The notes under the pieces were generated by a model that had not been told where the DNA came from, did no database searches, and worked only from the letters and a program-made list of their open reading frames with translations. Below, piece after piece: positions 25,651-35,039 of a stretch of 64,000 nucleotides of DNA (position 1 is its first letter; each line of letters starts with the position of its first letter). Made by a program: the position numbers and the translations under genes. Source of the stretch: Cryobacterium roopkundense (GTDB lineage: Bacteria; Actinomycetota; Actinomycetes; Actinomycetales; Microbacteriaceae); assembly GCF_014200405.1 (NCBI RefSeq), contig NZ_JACHBQ010000001.1, positions 1,302,001-1,366,000 on the forward strand, read 5' to 3'.

Positions 25651-26409
25651 ATGACGCACATGCTAGCCTCGACTGCTATTCCCCTGGGACTGCGCCGAAC
25701 CACCGGCGTGCTGTTCGTGATCGGGGCCGTTGCCTTTGCGGCGTCGGCTTCCGTGCTCTCCGCGACCTTCGACTGGCCGGACATCCTTCGAGAACCGGCC
25801 GCCGTTGTGCTGCCGTCCTTCACGGCGGGTGGTGGCAGCCTGGTCTGGACGTGGTTGGCCACGGCCTGGACCTACGCCATCCTCGCCGTGCCCTTGCTGC
25901 TCCTGCTCACGGCCATCGGACGGAGGGACGACCCTGTGCTGCGCGTTGCCACCGCGATCGGTGCCGCCTCAGTGCTGCTTGCGCTGATCGGGTTCTTGCG
26001 CTGGGTTTTCGTGGTGCCGCCGCTGGCGGTGAGTTATGACGCGGGCAACCTCGTGACGAGGGCCGCCGTGGAAGCGGCCTGGACGGCCCAGCACCAGTTC
26101 GGCGGGGCGCTGCTCGGCGAGCATCTCGGCCAGGTGCTCGCGATTGCCTGGTCGGTCACCGTGAGCATCATCATCGTGCGAACGCGAGTGCTTCCACTCT
26201 GGCTCGGTGTGACGGGGCTGGTCGTGAGCGCTCTCTACCTCCTGACGCAGGGGGATGTTCTCGCCACCGCTGTGCCGCCATTTCCCGTCTGGGATCTGGC
26301 CGGTCTGCTGGGCAGCTCGGCGTGGGGGCTCTGGATTGCCACCCTCGGCGTGACCCTGCTGCTCGTTCGGCCGCCCAGCCAAGGCCGAGTGACGTCAGAC
26401 TCGGATTGA
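25651..26409 (+). CDS. DUF4386-like membrane protein
   Basis: The 252-residue protein has about six predicted transmembrane helices (TTGVLFVIGAVAFAASASVL, WLATAWTYAILAVPLLLLL, VTVSIIIV and others) and loops typical of DUF4386. ATG 25651 follows AGGAG at six bases. It stands alone, divergent from the cystathionine beta-lyase with a 183-bp shared promoter region in which no operator was recognised. Function unknown. Confidence 0.75.
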   Translation: MTHMLASTAIPLGLRRTTGVLFVIGAVAFAASASVLSATFDWPDILREPAAVVLPSFTAGGGSLVWTWLATAWTYAILAVPLLLLLTAIGRRDDPVLRVATAIGAASVLLALIGFLRWVFVVPPLAVSYDAGNLVTRAAVEAAWTAQHQFGGALLGEHLGQVLAIAWSVTVSIIIVRTRVLPLWLGVTGLVVSALYLLTQGDVLATAVPPFPVWDLAGLLGSSAWGLWIATLGVTLLLVRPPSQGRVTSDSD

Positions 26410-26423
26410 CCGGTCTGTCGTGA

Positions 26424-26960
26424 TCAGGTGACCTGAGGCCAGAGGGCGGCCGCCTGCAGGGCGCGGGCCTCGATGGCCGCACGGGCCTGAATCGCTTGGG
26501 TTGCCTCCGTCGCGTCGCAGATATCATTCTCGACGAGCCATTCGATCGCTCTCGTTTCGGTGCGAGCATCCTGGAAGCTGTGCCAGACCCTACCGATATC
26601 CGGGTCCTGCTCGAACACGGTGTCGCGGAACCGTCGGAAGACGCCGCGCCCTTCCAGGGCTCGGAGAAGACGGTCGGACAGCAGATCATCCGTGACGGAG
26701 TTCGCAAAATCCAGCATGTCGAGGAACTTAACCCGCGAGTCGTCCGGCTCGATCCCGATCCAGTCAACCTCGTCGAGGTCAACCTCATCGTCTTCGCCGG
26801 TTATCACGTCGCCGTCTATGACAATGAACACCTCATTGTTGACCTCGTCGTAGTAGCCGCCCTCGCCGTTGGACATGGCTATGGTCACGGTCTCCAGGTC
26901 GATCTCAGCCAAAGGCCGGTGGGAGGGTGAGGAAGGATTGGCCTGCTCGCGTGATGGCAT
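26424..26960 (-). CDS. UPF0158 family protein
   Basis: The 178-residue acidic cytoplasmic protein starts at ATG 26960 (MPSREQANPSS). The conserved block runs from IDLETVTIAMSNGEGGYYDE through DVDWIGIEPDDS-like text to DRLLRALEGRGVFRRFRDTV and WLVENDI, as in UPF0158. No activity is known. It lies downstream of the MFS gene on the same strand, but the strong hairpin at 27003-27043 separates them. Confidence 0.8.
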   Translation of the reverse strand: MPSREQANPSSPSHRPLAEIDLETVTIAMSNGEGGYYDEVNNEVFIVIDGDVITGEDDEVDLDEVDWIGIEPDDSRVKFLDMLDFANSVTDDLLSDRLLRALEGRGVFRRFRDTVFEQDPDIGRVWHSFQDARTETRAIEWLVENDICDATEATQAIQARAAIEARALQAAALWPQVT

Positions 26961-27002
26961 GCCCCATTGTCGCGGGAAAAGCCGCTGCCGCCAAGACGCA
27001 CG

Positions 27003-27043
27003 ATGGGGCACCATCGGGGGGGGGAGTCCCGATGGTGCCCCAT
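27003..27043 (-). terminator. 16-bp perfect hairpin after the MHS transporter gene
   Basis: ATGGGGCACCATCGGG (27003-27018) pairs perfectly with CCCGATGGTGCCCCAT (27028-27043) over a nine-base loop. It lies 14 bp after the transporter's stop codon. The lack of a U-tract is common for actinobacterial intrinsic terminators. Confidence 0.8.
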
Positions 27044-27056
27044 GCGCAGTGAGCGC

Positions 27057-28439
27057 CTAGCGCAGCGACTTCACCTTTGCCTTGGCGACCGTATCCAGGT
27101 GCACGCCGCGGGTCTCCGGCAGTCCAAACGTCGCGAGCAGACTGATGATGCTGACTCCGGCGAGCAGCAGCCCGATGGAGTAGCTGCCGAGGCTTGCCCC
27201 GATGGACGCGGCAATGAGCGGGGTGATGCCGCCGCCGACAAGTGCACCGAGGTTATAGGCCATGCCCGCTCCGGTGTAGCGGTACTGCGTGGCAAAGAGC
27301 TCCGGCAGGAAGGCGCCGACCGGGCCGTAGATGCCGGCCACGATGAGGAGTGTGCCGGACAGGCCCACACCGAACGCGAAGGTGGTGCCGATGTCCAGGA
27401 TCGGGAAGAGCATGAGCGACCACGGGATGGCCACGATGCATGACGTCACGATAACCGCGCGGCGGCCCACCTTGTCGGAGATGACGGCGCTGGCGATGGT
27501 GCCGACGGCAAAGAACAAGGCTCCGATGATTCCCAGCGACAGGATCGTCGGGCGAGTGTGCGCCAAGCCTTCTGGATTGGTGCCGTAGGCGCTGAGGAAC
27601 GCCGTGCCGATGTAGAAGAAGGCGAAGAGCATCATGGTGGAGGCGCCGCCGAGCAGAATCTGGCGCGGCTGGTTACGCACGGACTCCCACACGGGGAGCT
27701 TGCGGGGCGGGGTGAAGGTCTCGCCCGTGCGGTTGGCCTGGCGGTCGTCGAGGGTCTTCTGGAAGACGGGGGTTTCCTCGATCTTCAAGCGGATGTAGAG
27801 GCCCACGACAACGAGAAGGGCGCTCGCAATGAACGGGATGCGCCAGCCGTAGGTGAGGAACGCTTCGGACTTGTCGCCGAGTGAGAGGTTGATGATCAGG
27901 AAGGTGCCGCTCGCGAGGGCGAAGGCAATCGACGGACCAAGCTGCGGGAAGGCGGCGTAGAGGCCGCGTCGCTTCGGCGGCGCGTATTCGGCCGCCATCA
28001 GGGCTGCACCGGCCCATTCCCCGCCGACCGCGAACCCCTGGAGGAATCGGAGCAGCACCAGGATAATGGGTGCGGCGACGCCGATCATGCTCGCATCGGG
28101 CAGCAGCCCGATCGAGATGGTGGCGATGCCCATGATGAGCAGCGTGGCCACGAGAGTCTTCTTGCGGCCGAGCTTGTCGCCGAAGTGTCCGAAGAGGATG
28201 GCACCGAGAGGACGCGAGACGAAAGCGACGGCGAACGTACCGAATGAGGCCAGGGTACCTGCGGCCGAGCCGAGTGCCGGAAAGAACACCTGCGGAAAGA
28301 CGAGGGCGGCGGCCGTGCCGTAGATCAGGAAGTCGTAGAACTCAATTATGCTGCCCATCGAGCTGGCCACGGCGACTCTGGCCATCGAGGTCTTGGGCTT
28401 GCCGGGCCTCACTGTGCGTGTGGCGGTGCTTTCGAGCAT
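27057..28439 (-). CDS. MHS-family MFS transporter (ShiA/ProP-like)
   Basis: The 460-residue, twelve-helix transporter starts at ATG 28439 with a strong AAAGGAG six bases upstream. The metabolite:H+ symporter family is marked by SSMGSIIEFYDFLIYGTAAAL at the N terminus, the loop GHFGDKLGRKKTL and RFLQGFAVGGEWAGA in helix 4-5. Typical substrates are organic acids such as shikimate, dicarboxylates or betaines. It follows a GAF-LuxR regulator, and two palindromes lie in the gap between them, so inducible control by that regulator is likely. Confidence 0.9.
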   Translation of the reverse strand: MLESTATRTVRPGKPKTSMARVAVASSMGSIIEFYDFLIYGTAAALVFPQVFFPALGSAAGTLASFGTFAVAFVSRPLGAILFGHFGDKLGRKKTLVATLLIMGIATISIGLLPDASMIGVAAPIILVLLRFLQGFAVGGEWAGAALMAAEYAPPKRRGLYAAFPQLGPSIAFALASGTFLIINLSLGDKSEAFLTYGWRIPFIASALLVVVGLYIRLKIEETPVFQKTLDDRQANRTGETFTPPRKLPVWESVRNQPRQILLGGASTMMLFAFFYIGTAFLSAYGTNPEGLAHTRPTILSLGIIGALFFAVGTIASAVISDKVGRRAVIVTSCIVAIPWSLMLFPILDIGTTFAFGVGLSGTLLIVAGIYGPVGAFLPELFATQYRYTGAGMAYNLGALVGGGITPLIAASIGASLGSYSIGLLLAGVSIISLLATFGLPETRGVHLDTVAKAKVKSLR

Positions 28440-28478
28440 TCGATATCTCCTTTGACATCGTTCGTGAAGGCGCTGTTG

Positions 28479-28491
28479 CCTCCTCGGGAGG
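28479..28491. promoter_or_regulatory. Palindrome upstream of the MHS transporter (proximal)
   Basis: CCTCC TCG GGAGG lies about 40 bp upstream of the transporter ATG. With the related site at 28525 it is a candidate operator for the GAF-LuxR regulator. Confidence 0.45.
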
Positions 28492-28524
28492 TCATCAGCG
28501 TGGCAGCGCGTGGCAGCGGCCACT

Positions 28525-28540
28525 ACCTCCCGATGGAGGT
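28525..28540. promoter_or_regulatory. Palindrome upstream of the MHS transporter (distal)
   Basis: ACCTCC CGAT GGAGGT is a perfect six-base inverted repeat sharing the CCTCC/GGAGG half-sites of the proximal copy, centred 47 bp further upstream. This spacing is near four to five helical turns. Confidence 0.5.
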
Positions 28541-28554
28541 GGTTCGCTAGTGAG

Positions 28555-29412
28555 TCACGGCAGAAGGCGAAGAGTCCGAGCCACGACGACGGCCTCCGTG
28601 CGGCTGTGCACGCTCAGCTTGCCCATGATCGCCTGCATGTAGCTCTTCACGGTGACGGCTTGGAGGGCCAGTCGCTTTCCTACCTCGGCGTAGGAGCAGC
28701 CGAGCGCCACCTGGGCCAGCACATCCGTCTCACGACGCGTCAGGCGTGGCGCTCCACTCTGAGCAGTGCCCCCGCCTTCGAGCCGGGCGGTCACGGCGAG
28801 AATGCGTTCCGAGAGCTCCGGGTCGTCGGTTGTGCGGGCGAGCGCGAGAAGTTCGGCATGGGCTAGGCGAACGACCTCGAGCAGGTCTCGGTCGGATGAT
28901 TCGGCTGCCGTGCCGTGCACCACCCGAAGAATTGACACCCGGCTGTCGACTTCGTCGCGAATGATCAGCTCACGGGAGATCAGCGAGGCACTGGCCGAGA
29001 GCTCGGTGATCACGCGCTCGCCGAAGGTGGTGCGTTCTCGCGTTGACGCATAGAGGATGCCTCTCGCGCGACCGTCGACGACAAGGGGGAGGGCGACCAT
29101 AGCGTGCAGTCCTTCGATGCGCACGGCCTCATCGTGCTGATGGGTGATCCGGTCTGATTCAAAATAGTCGTTGACGCCGACCGGACGTGTCTGGAACAGG
29201 GCACGCCCTCCCACTCCCTCGCCGGGGTTGACCCTGAGATTCTTCAAACCCTGGGTGGTCGTGCCGTAGAACTCCGTGATGGTCAGCTCGGACCGATCGA
29301 CGAGGCCGGCGAAGATCACGCCGATGCCCGATTGGGCAGCGATCTGCCTGATCGCTCCCTTCAGAAGTTCGCGATCGCTCGGCCGGTAAACGTCGTTGCC
29401 GTCCACAAGCAT
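28555..29412 (-). CDS. GAF domain LuxR-type transcriptional regulator
   Basis: The 285-residue protein has a GAF sensor (about 10-165, with GVGGRALFQTRPVGVNDY and LHAMVALPLVVDGRARGILY) and a C-terminal LuxR helix-turn-helix (about 222-283, LTRRETDVLAQVALGCSYAEVGKRL, then VKSYMQAIMGKL). ATG 29412 has GGGAGGGG upstream. It precedes the MHS transporter on the same strand and probably controls it in response to a small catabolite. The ligand is unknown. Confidence 0.87.
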   Translation of the reverse strand: MLVDGNDVYRPSDRELLKGAIRQIAAQSGIGVIFAGLVDRSELTITEFYGTTTQGLKNLRVNPGEGVGGRALFQTRPVGVNDYFESDRITHQHDEAVRIEGLHAMVALPLVVDGRARGILYASTRERTTFGERVITELSASASLISRELIIRDEVDSRVSILRVVHGTAAESSDRDLLEVVRLAHAELLALARTTDDPELSERILAVTARLEGGGTAQSGAPRLTRRETDVLAQVALGCSYAEVGKRLALQAVTVKSYMQAIMGKLSVHSRTEAVVVARTLRLLP

Positions 29413-29481
29413 GCGCCCCTCCCATGTCAGCTGGGTTAGCGGGATGCTATCAGTCCGGGCCTCAGGGCAACATGCGGCGAC

Positions 29482-30953
29482 CTACTGCAGGCCCGACGTC
29501 AGCCGGGCAACGCCGTCCAGAACCGTTGAGCGTCGCGGGAGGGAGTTCAGCTCCTCGAGGGTGAGCTCGCGGCTGATGGCGCGATAGCCGTCCTCCACTC
29601 GGCGCATGTCTGTCACGAACGATGCGCCCCTCACCATGAGGCAGGCCTCATAGTTCAGGCTGAACGAACGGATGTCCATGTTGCTCGACCCGATCACCGC
29701 CACATCGTCGTCGATGGAAAAGTGCTTGGCGTGCAGAATGTAGGGCGACGGATACAGCCAGATGCGCACACCAGCCGTGAGGAGAGCGCCGTAGTACGAG
29801 CGCTGGGCGTGGAACACGGCCCCCTGATCGCCCAGCTCGGAGACGAAGAGTTGGACGTCAAGGCCACGCTGGCGCGACGAGGTGATCGCATACATCATTG
29901 CCTCGTCGGGCACGAAGTAGGGACTCGTGATGATGATGCGCTTCTGCGCCGAATACAGCAGGGCGAGAAAGAGCCTGAGATTGTTCTCGCCTTCGAAACC
30001 GGGGCCGCTCGGAACCACCTGGATGTCCAGGGCATTCGCCGAGGTGTCCCTGGATACCTGGTCGGCCGGTACTCGCTCGGAGAGCAGCAGCTCGTCTGTT
30101 TCGCTGTACCAGTCGCCGAGGAACACCACGTTGATGCCGCTCACCACAGGTCCGGTCACTCGCGTCACCAGCTCCTGCCACTGCAACCCGCGCTTGAGGT
30201 TCTTGGGCGAGTTGTAACTGCGGTCGATCAGGTTTTGTGAGCCCATGTACCCCACCCGCCCGTCGACGACCACGAGTTTGCGGTGGTTGCGGAGGTCGGG
30301 GCGCTGGTACTTGCCTTTGGTGGGTTGCACGGGAAGTAGGAAGCGCCAGGTGACACCGATGCGGTCGAGTTCCGCAAAGGTGGACTCGTGGCCCGCGGTG
30401 CGCAGCGAGGAGATGTGATCGAGCAACACTCTCACGGTCACGCCGCGTTTCACGGCGGCCTCCATGGCAGAAAAAACACCTTCGTCGTGGCGTCGAATGA
30501 GACGATGTAGAACTCGACGTGCACGAATGTGGTGGCGGTGTCGATGTCGGCGGCCATGGCCTCAATAGACCCCTTGTAGTCACCGAGCAGGTGGGCGGTG
30601 TTTCCTCCGACGAGCGGCACGGCCCCGAGACTGGTGTTGAGGGCTACAACGGATGCGAACCAGGCCGGCCACTCGGCGCTGTCTGAGACCAGATCCATGT
30701 CGCCCATTCCCTCGGCGATCAGTCGGTTGATCTGCACTTGCTTCGCGCGACGTCTCTTGGGCAACCGGGAGCTGCCGAGCAGCAGGAAAAAGATGATTCC
30801 TGCGAAGGGGATCAGGAAGATTGCGAGGAGCCACGCCATGGCTGCGCTCGGCTTTCGGTTTCGGGGGATGATGATGATCGCAGCGATGCGGATCGCCAGG
30901 TCGATCAGACCGGCAATCACCACGATGAGCATCGTTATCTGTTGCGAGTTCAC
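29482..30953 (-). pseudogene. Cardiolipin synthase (PLD family), frameshifted
   Basis: The N-terminal half starts at GTG 30953 (or ATG 30932) with two membrane helices (LIVVIAGLIDLAIRIAAIII and MAWLLAIFLIPFAGIIFFLL). The frame breaks at a T6 run in the coding strand (near 30462-30467). It resumes as SAMEAAVKRGVTVRVLLDH, carrying both HKD motifs: NHRKLVVVDG and ILHAKHFSIDD with GSSNMD. Adding one T gives a continuous 490-residue protein, the usual family length, which makes cardiolipin from phosphatidylglycerol at the membrane. A homopolymer slip by mutation, phase variation or sequencing error is possible. Confidence 0.85.
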
Positions 30954-31226
30954 TGAAGCCACGCTTCCACTCAGAGGGCCATACTGGCTCGAATGTAGCG
31001 CGGGATGGCCCGTGCGTGTGGCGGGCCGGAAGATTGCGTGACCGAGGCATGTGACGATAGCGGCGCCACTCGGGCGCTCACCCGCGATCGTCGCTACTCC
31101 GCCCAAATTCTCAACGGTGCTTCTTGTTCTCGTGCTGCCGCTCGTGCTGAGCCGGGTGAAAATAGCGCTGTGGTATTTTGAGTGAACAATATACGGTTCG
31201 CGTTTCGCGAGGCGGGGGAACAGGTC

Positions 31227-31934
31227 ATGGCTCGAAAATCTCTCGTTGACGTTGTCGTTGACCTGCTGCTCGAACAGATTCTGCGCGGGGAGATTGCGGC
31301 TCACGAAGCATTACCGCCCGAAGCTGAAATTGCCCGGACGTCCGGCGTCAGCCAGCTCACGGTGCGTGAGGCCCTCAAGAGCCTGCAGGCCCAGAACATT
31401 ATCTCCGTACGCCGCGGCCTGGGGACCTTCGTGAATCCCACCGATGTCTGGACGGGCATCGACGCCATCCTGCTCGCGGCCTCTCGCGACACCAGCCCCG
31501 ACGAGGCTGCCACGCGGTTGCTTGAGGTGCGCCGCATGGTCGAAACTGGCGCGTCGGAGCTGGCGGCGACGAACTACACTGCGGACGACCTGGAGCGCAT
31601 GGATGCGGCGATCAGGGAGATGGAATCGGCGCACGGTGCCGACGACGTGGAGGCGCTGGTGACGGCGGATCTCGCCTTTCATGACGCCGTTCTGCGGTCC
31701 TCCGGTAACCCCTTCGTCCTGGTGCTGATGAGCCAGCTGGGTCGGCTTCTCTACGACGTGCGTCGGCGCACATCGGCGCACCGCGAAGTGCAGCGGCATG
31801 CGATCGAGCATCACCGCATAGTGCGCGAGGCGATCTCCGGCGCCGATCCGGAAGCGGCGCGCAAAGCCATGGAGGCCCACCTCGACCAAACCTTCGAGGA
31901 CTACGCGCGCTACATTCGGGTCACCGACCGCTAG
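31227..31934 (+). CDS. FadR-subfamily GntR transcriptional regulator
   Basis: The 235-residue regulator starts at ATG 31227 (MARKSLVDVVVDLLLEQIL). An N-terminal winged helix (LPPEAEIARTSGVSQLTVREAL, then RRGLGTFV) is followed by an all-helical FCD domain with metal-ligand text (AFHDAVLRSSGNP, HREVQRHAIEHHRIVREAI). It is divergent from the cardiolipin synthase gene across a 273-bp region. That region holds GAAC-N8-GTTC (31184-31199) as a possible operator and no further gene. Effector unknown. Confidence 0.88.
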   Translation: MARKSLVDVVVDLLLEQILRGEIAAHEALPPEAEIARTSGVSQLTVREALKSLQAQNIISVRRGLGTFVNPTDVWTGIDAILLAASRDTSPDEAATRLLEVRRMVETGASELAATNYTADDLERMDAAIREMESAHGADDVEALVTADLAFHDAVLRSSGNPFVLVLMSQLGRLLYDVRRRTSAHREVQRHAIEHHRIVREAISGADPEAARKAMEAHLDQTFEDYARYIRVTDR

Positions 31935-31968
31935 GTGGTGGCCGTCGGCTACTGGCCGGGCCCGTCCG

Positions 31969-32751
31969 CTACTGGCCGGATGAGAGAAAGGCGATCGCCG
32001 CATCACGGAAGGAGCGGGAGGTGGGAGCGTTGAAATGGTTTCGGCCAGGGATCTCGAAGAATGTGCCCAGAGGGGTCGCCGCAGCGAGCGCCCGGGACGC
32101 AGCCAGTATGCGGTCGTCGCTGCCCGTGGCGAAGAGCAGACGCTGCGGCGGAGCATTCTCGCCGTTGGGCTGTGGCCCGCCACGCATCCCTTCGACCAGG
32201 GCCACGAGCGCCTCGAGGTCATTGCCGGGCAGTGACCGGGCCATCGTCAGGTAGGCACCCGTCAGACGGTCGCCCACCTCGACACCGTGCTCGATGTGTG
32301 CCCGGGCATCCGCTATGTCGAAGCGCTTGAGCGGATCACCGTCGGGGATACCGCCGAGCACCGCGACCGTGATGCGGTCCGGCAGCTGTCGGGCGGCCTG
32401 CCAACCGACCCGCGCACCGAGCGAATAGCCCACGAACTCAACTTCATCGAGCAGGTAGGCATCGAGTACCTGCAGCACGTCCGATGCGAGCAGATCCATC
32501 GTGTAGGCGTCCGCCGAATGCGGCTTGTCGCTCGCTCCATGTCCACGCTGATCCATCGCAAGCACACGGAAGCCGGCTCGCGTGAGATCCCGCACCCATC
32601 CGGTGGCGTGCCAGTTCGCGATCGCGCTTGACGCGAACCCGTGAAGCAGAAATACGACAGGGGCCTCGGGGTCGCCGAATTGGTAGGTGGCGAGTTGGAG
32701 GCCGTCTGCTGAATAGACGATCTGGGGTGAAGGCGCGGCGGGAGTATGCAT
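31969..32751 (-). CDS. Alpha/beta hydrolase
   Basis: The 260-residue hydrolase has the HGF oxyanion motif (VVFLLHGFASSA), the DQRGHGASDKP signature, the nucleophile elbow GYSLGAR (Ser about 115), acid in ATGSDDRI and His in GRNHFNAP. It is an intact single-domain esterase/epoxide-hydrolase-like enzyme with no signal peptide. It is divergent from jetA and convergent with the GntR gene. A 17-bp direct repeat covers its stop codon. Substrate unknown. Confidence 0.85.
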   Translation of the reverse strand: MHTPAAPSPQIVYSADGLQLATYQFGDPEAPVVFLLHGFASSAIANWHATGWVRDLTRAGFRVLAMDQRGHGASDKPHSADAYTMDLLASDVLQVLDAYLLDEVEFVGYSLGARVGWQAARQLPDRITVAVLGGIPDGDPLKRFDIADARAHIEHGVEVGDRLTGAYLTMARSLPGNDLEALVALVEGMRGGPQPNGENAPPQRLLFATGSDDRILAASRALAAATPLGTFFEIPGRNHFNAPTSRSFRDAAIAFLSSGQ

Positions 32752-32845
32752 CAGGCTCTATTTCATCATGAGCAGTTCCCCGTTGAGGCCTGCTGCGCGC
32801 CCGTGTGCGGCTACGGTTGATGAGGTCTAAGGAAGGAACAACCAT

Positions 32846-34348
32846 TTGAGTGACATTGCGGGCGAACTGGCGCGGGTGCGTGAGGCCTTCGACAAACCCA
32901 CGCTGCGCCTGCTCGATCGCAAGTGGGCTCCCTTCGTGCTTGCCGTCTTCACCTCGTCGTTCAGCCGAGACCGACGCAGCGTGCAGGCCGATCTGCTGCA
33001 CACCCAGGTCGACGCCTATCTGGCCGACCTGCGTTCGGTCGGCAGAGACGTGCCGTCCAAGAACGGCCGTGCCCTCTGTGTGCAGTGGATGAACGACCAG
33101 TGGCTCTACCGCGAAACGGGTGACGGCGGAGACGAGCAGTACTCGCTCACCTCGCACGCCCTCGAAGCCCTGCTGCTCGTGGCCAGCCTGTCCAGGGATC
33201 GCGCGCTCATCAGCGAAAGTCGCCTCACCACCATCGTGGACACCGTTCGTCACCGCGCCACGCAGGCGAACCCCGACCGCGAGGACCGCATCCGTCGCCT
33301 CGACCGGGAGATCGCCGAAAAGAAGGGCGAACGCGACAGGCTTGCCGACGGGGGCGAGATCGCGGCGGCGTCGAACGAACAGATGCACGAGGGCTACGCG
33401 AACCTTGTCGACCTGATCAACCAGCTGCCGAGCGATTTCAAACGTGTCGAAGAGTCCGTCGCTGGCATGCATCGCCAGATCGTCAGTGATTTCCGCGGTG
33501 AGGAGCTCCCCATCGGAGAGGTTCTCGACGAATACCTGACGAAAACCGATGCTCTCATGTCGGCGACCCCCGAGGGGCGCGCCTTCGAGGGAGCCTTCGC
33601 CCTGCTGCGCAACGACGCGCTGATACAGGAGCTGAAGAACGATCTCGAGACGATCCTGCTGCATCCGTTCGCCCTCGAGCTGAGCGCACACGATCGGCGC
33701 AGCCTGATGGGCACAGTCAGCCTGATTCGCAAGGGCATTGACGACGTGCTCACGCAGCGGAACGGGCTGACCACGACCCTGCGTGAGCACATCGTTAACC
33801 ACGACGTTGTGCAGGACCGCGAGCTTGAACGTCTGCTGCGCGAGATCAATCGGGAACTCGCCACCTGGATGCAGACGGCGGGCCCGCGTTCCACGGTAAC
33901 GGCCGAGCTGATGCCGGGAACGCTCGACGTGGATCACCTGCGGGAGCGCTTCTACGACCCTGCCGCGCACGCGGCCCCGCCCGCACTTGAGGACGTCTCC
34001 GACGAGGCACCGCTACCGGCAACTCTTGGCGACATGCGCCAGCAGGGCGGCCCCCTGCTGGAGGAACTGCGTCAGGCCCTGGTGATGGCGTTCACATCGG
34101 GGGAAGCCGCCTCCGTCGGCGAGGCCTTCAACGGCCTCGAGGCCAACCTGCGTCGGCCCGTAGAGATCCTGGGGATGCTGCAGATGGCCACCCAGATCGA
34201 TGCGGTCCACCGCGCGGACGCTCTCGAGACGTTCGAAACCGTCAGACCCGACGGCTCGCATCAACGCTTCTCTGTGCCGCGAATTCTCTTGAACGAGGAC
34301 GAAACCGCGGCTCTGGCCGCCCTGAACTCTGGATCTGACGATGACTGA
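32846..34348 (+). CDS. jetA: Wadjet JetA / MksF-like kleisin (DUF3375)
   Basis: The 500-residue DUF3375 protein starts at TTG 32846 after AAGGAAGGA. The N-terminal part ([24 protein letters not shown]) is the conserved DUF3375 opening. A short charged coiled coil ([21 protein letters not shown]) and a C-terminal winged-helix-like end follow. In Wadjet type I and MksBEF complexes this subunit bridges the SMC heads. Its stop overlaps the jetB ATG by eight bases, showing one operon. Wadjet complexes extrude and cut small circular DNA such as plasmids. Confidence 0.85.
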   Translation: MSDIAGELARVREAFDKPTLRLLDRKWAPFVLAVFTSSFSRDRRSVQADLLHTQVDAYLADLRSVGRDVPSKNGRALCVQWMNDQWLYRETGDGGDEQYSLTSHALEALLLVASLSRDRALISESRLTTIVDTVRHRATQANPDREDRIRRLDREIAEKKGERDRLADGGEIAAASNEQMHEGYANLVDLINQLPSDFKRVEESVAGMHRQIVSDFRGEELPIGEVLDEYLTKTDALMSATPEGRAFEGAFALLRNDALIQELKNDLETILLHPFALELSAHDRRSLMGTVSLIRKGIDDVLTQRNGLTTTLREHIVNHDVVQDRELERLLREINRELATWMQTAGPRSTVTAELMPGTLDVDHLRERFYDPAAHAAPPALEDVSDEAPLPATLGDMRQQGGPLLEELRQALVMAFTSGEAASVGEAFNGLEANLRRPVEILGMLQMATQIDAVHRADALETFETVRPDGSHQRFSVPRILLNEDETAALAALNSGSDDD

Positions 34349-35039
34349 CGCTCCTGCCCCGACGACCGACACCGATTCCGAGAACTTCTCGTTGTTCGAG
34401 GGCGACGAGGGTGGACTGACCATCGAGCAGCGCAAGACACTCGTGCTGCTGATGAAGCACCGCTACATCTCTTCCGCGCTTCAACCGGCCGAGTGGCGAA
34501 CCCTCCTGCGGTCGCAGAGCCTGCTTAAGTCCCGCCTCAACGACGTATTTCTCGACCTGCACATCGACCTGAACTACGAGATCGCGTTCAAGCGACAGGC
34601 TGTGGCCGAGGGCGGGGATCGCTTCCCGACCCTGCTTCACGACGTCTCCTATTCGCGAGAAGAGACGATCCTTCTTGTTCTGCTGCGCCAGCGTTTTCGC
34701 AGCGAGCGCGCCAACGGCCAGGACATCGTGATCGTGGACCGGGACAACCTCGTCGACAACGTGGCGCACTTCCGCCCGGAGAACGCCACTGACAGATCGG
34801 GTGACGCGCGTCGTGCCGTGGCCGCCGTAGACAGCCTCGCCAAGGCCCGGGTGCTGCTCAAGACAAGCGATCCGGACCGCTTTCGAATATCGGCCGTTAT
34901 CGAGGTGTTGCTGCCCGTCGAGCGTCTGGCGGAGTTGCTGGAGTGGCTCGTGGCCCAGAACGGCGAGCCGGCCGATTCAGGTCCCGCCGAACCGGAGATC
35001 GCTTCGCCCGCCGAACTGGAACTGGAGACCCTGTCTTGA
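34341..35039 (+). CDS. jetB: Wadjet JetB / MksE-like KITE subunit (DUF4194)
   Basis: The 232-residue DUF4194 protein has two winged-helix-like halves: [23 protein letters not shown] near residue 30, and [17 protein letters not shown] followed by [24 protein letters not shown]. It is expected to sit on the kleisin as a dimer. It overlaps jetA by eight bases, and its TGA overlaps the TTG start of jetC (TTGA). Confidence 0.85.
   Translation: MTDAPAPTTDTDSENFSLFEGDEGGLTIEQRKTLVLLMKHRYISSALQPAEWRTLLRSQSLLKSRLNDVFLDLHIDLNYEIAFKRQAVAEGGDRFPTLLHDVSYSREETILLVLLRQRFRSERANGQDIVIVDRDNLVDNVAHFRPENATDRSGDARRAVAAVDSLAKARVLLKTSDPDRFRISAVIEVLLPVERLAELLEWLVAQNGEPADSGPAEPEIASPAELELETLS

Noticed and set aside
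30455..30475. Programmed slippage at the T6 run in cardiolipin synthase
   Set aside because: No stimulatory structure or known precedent in this family; a simple indel explains it equally well.
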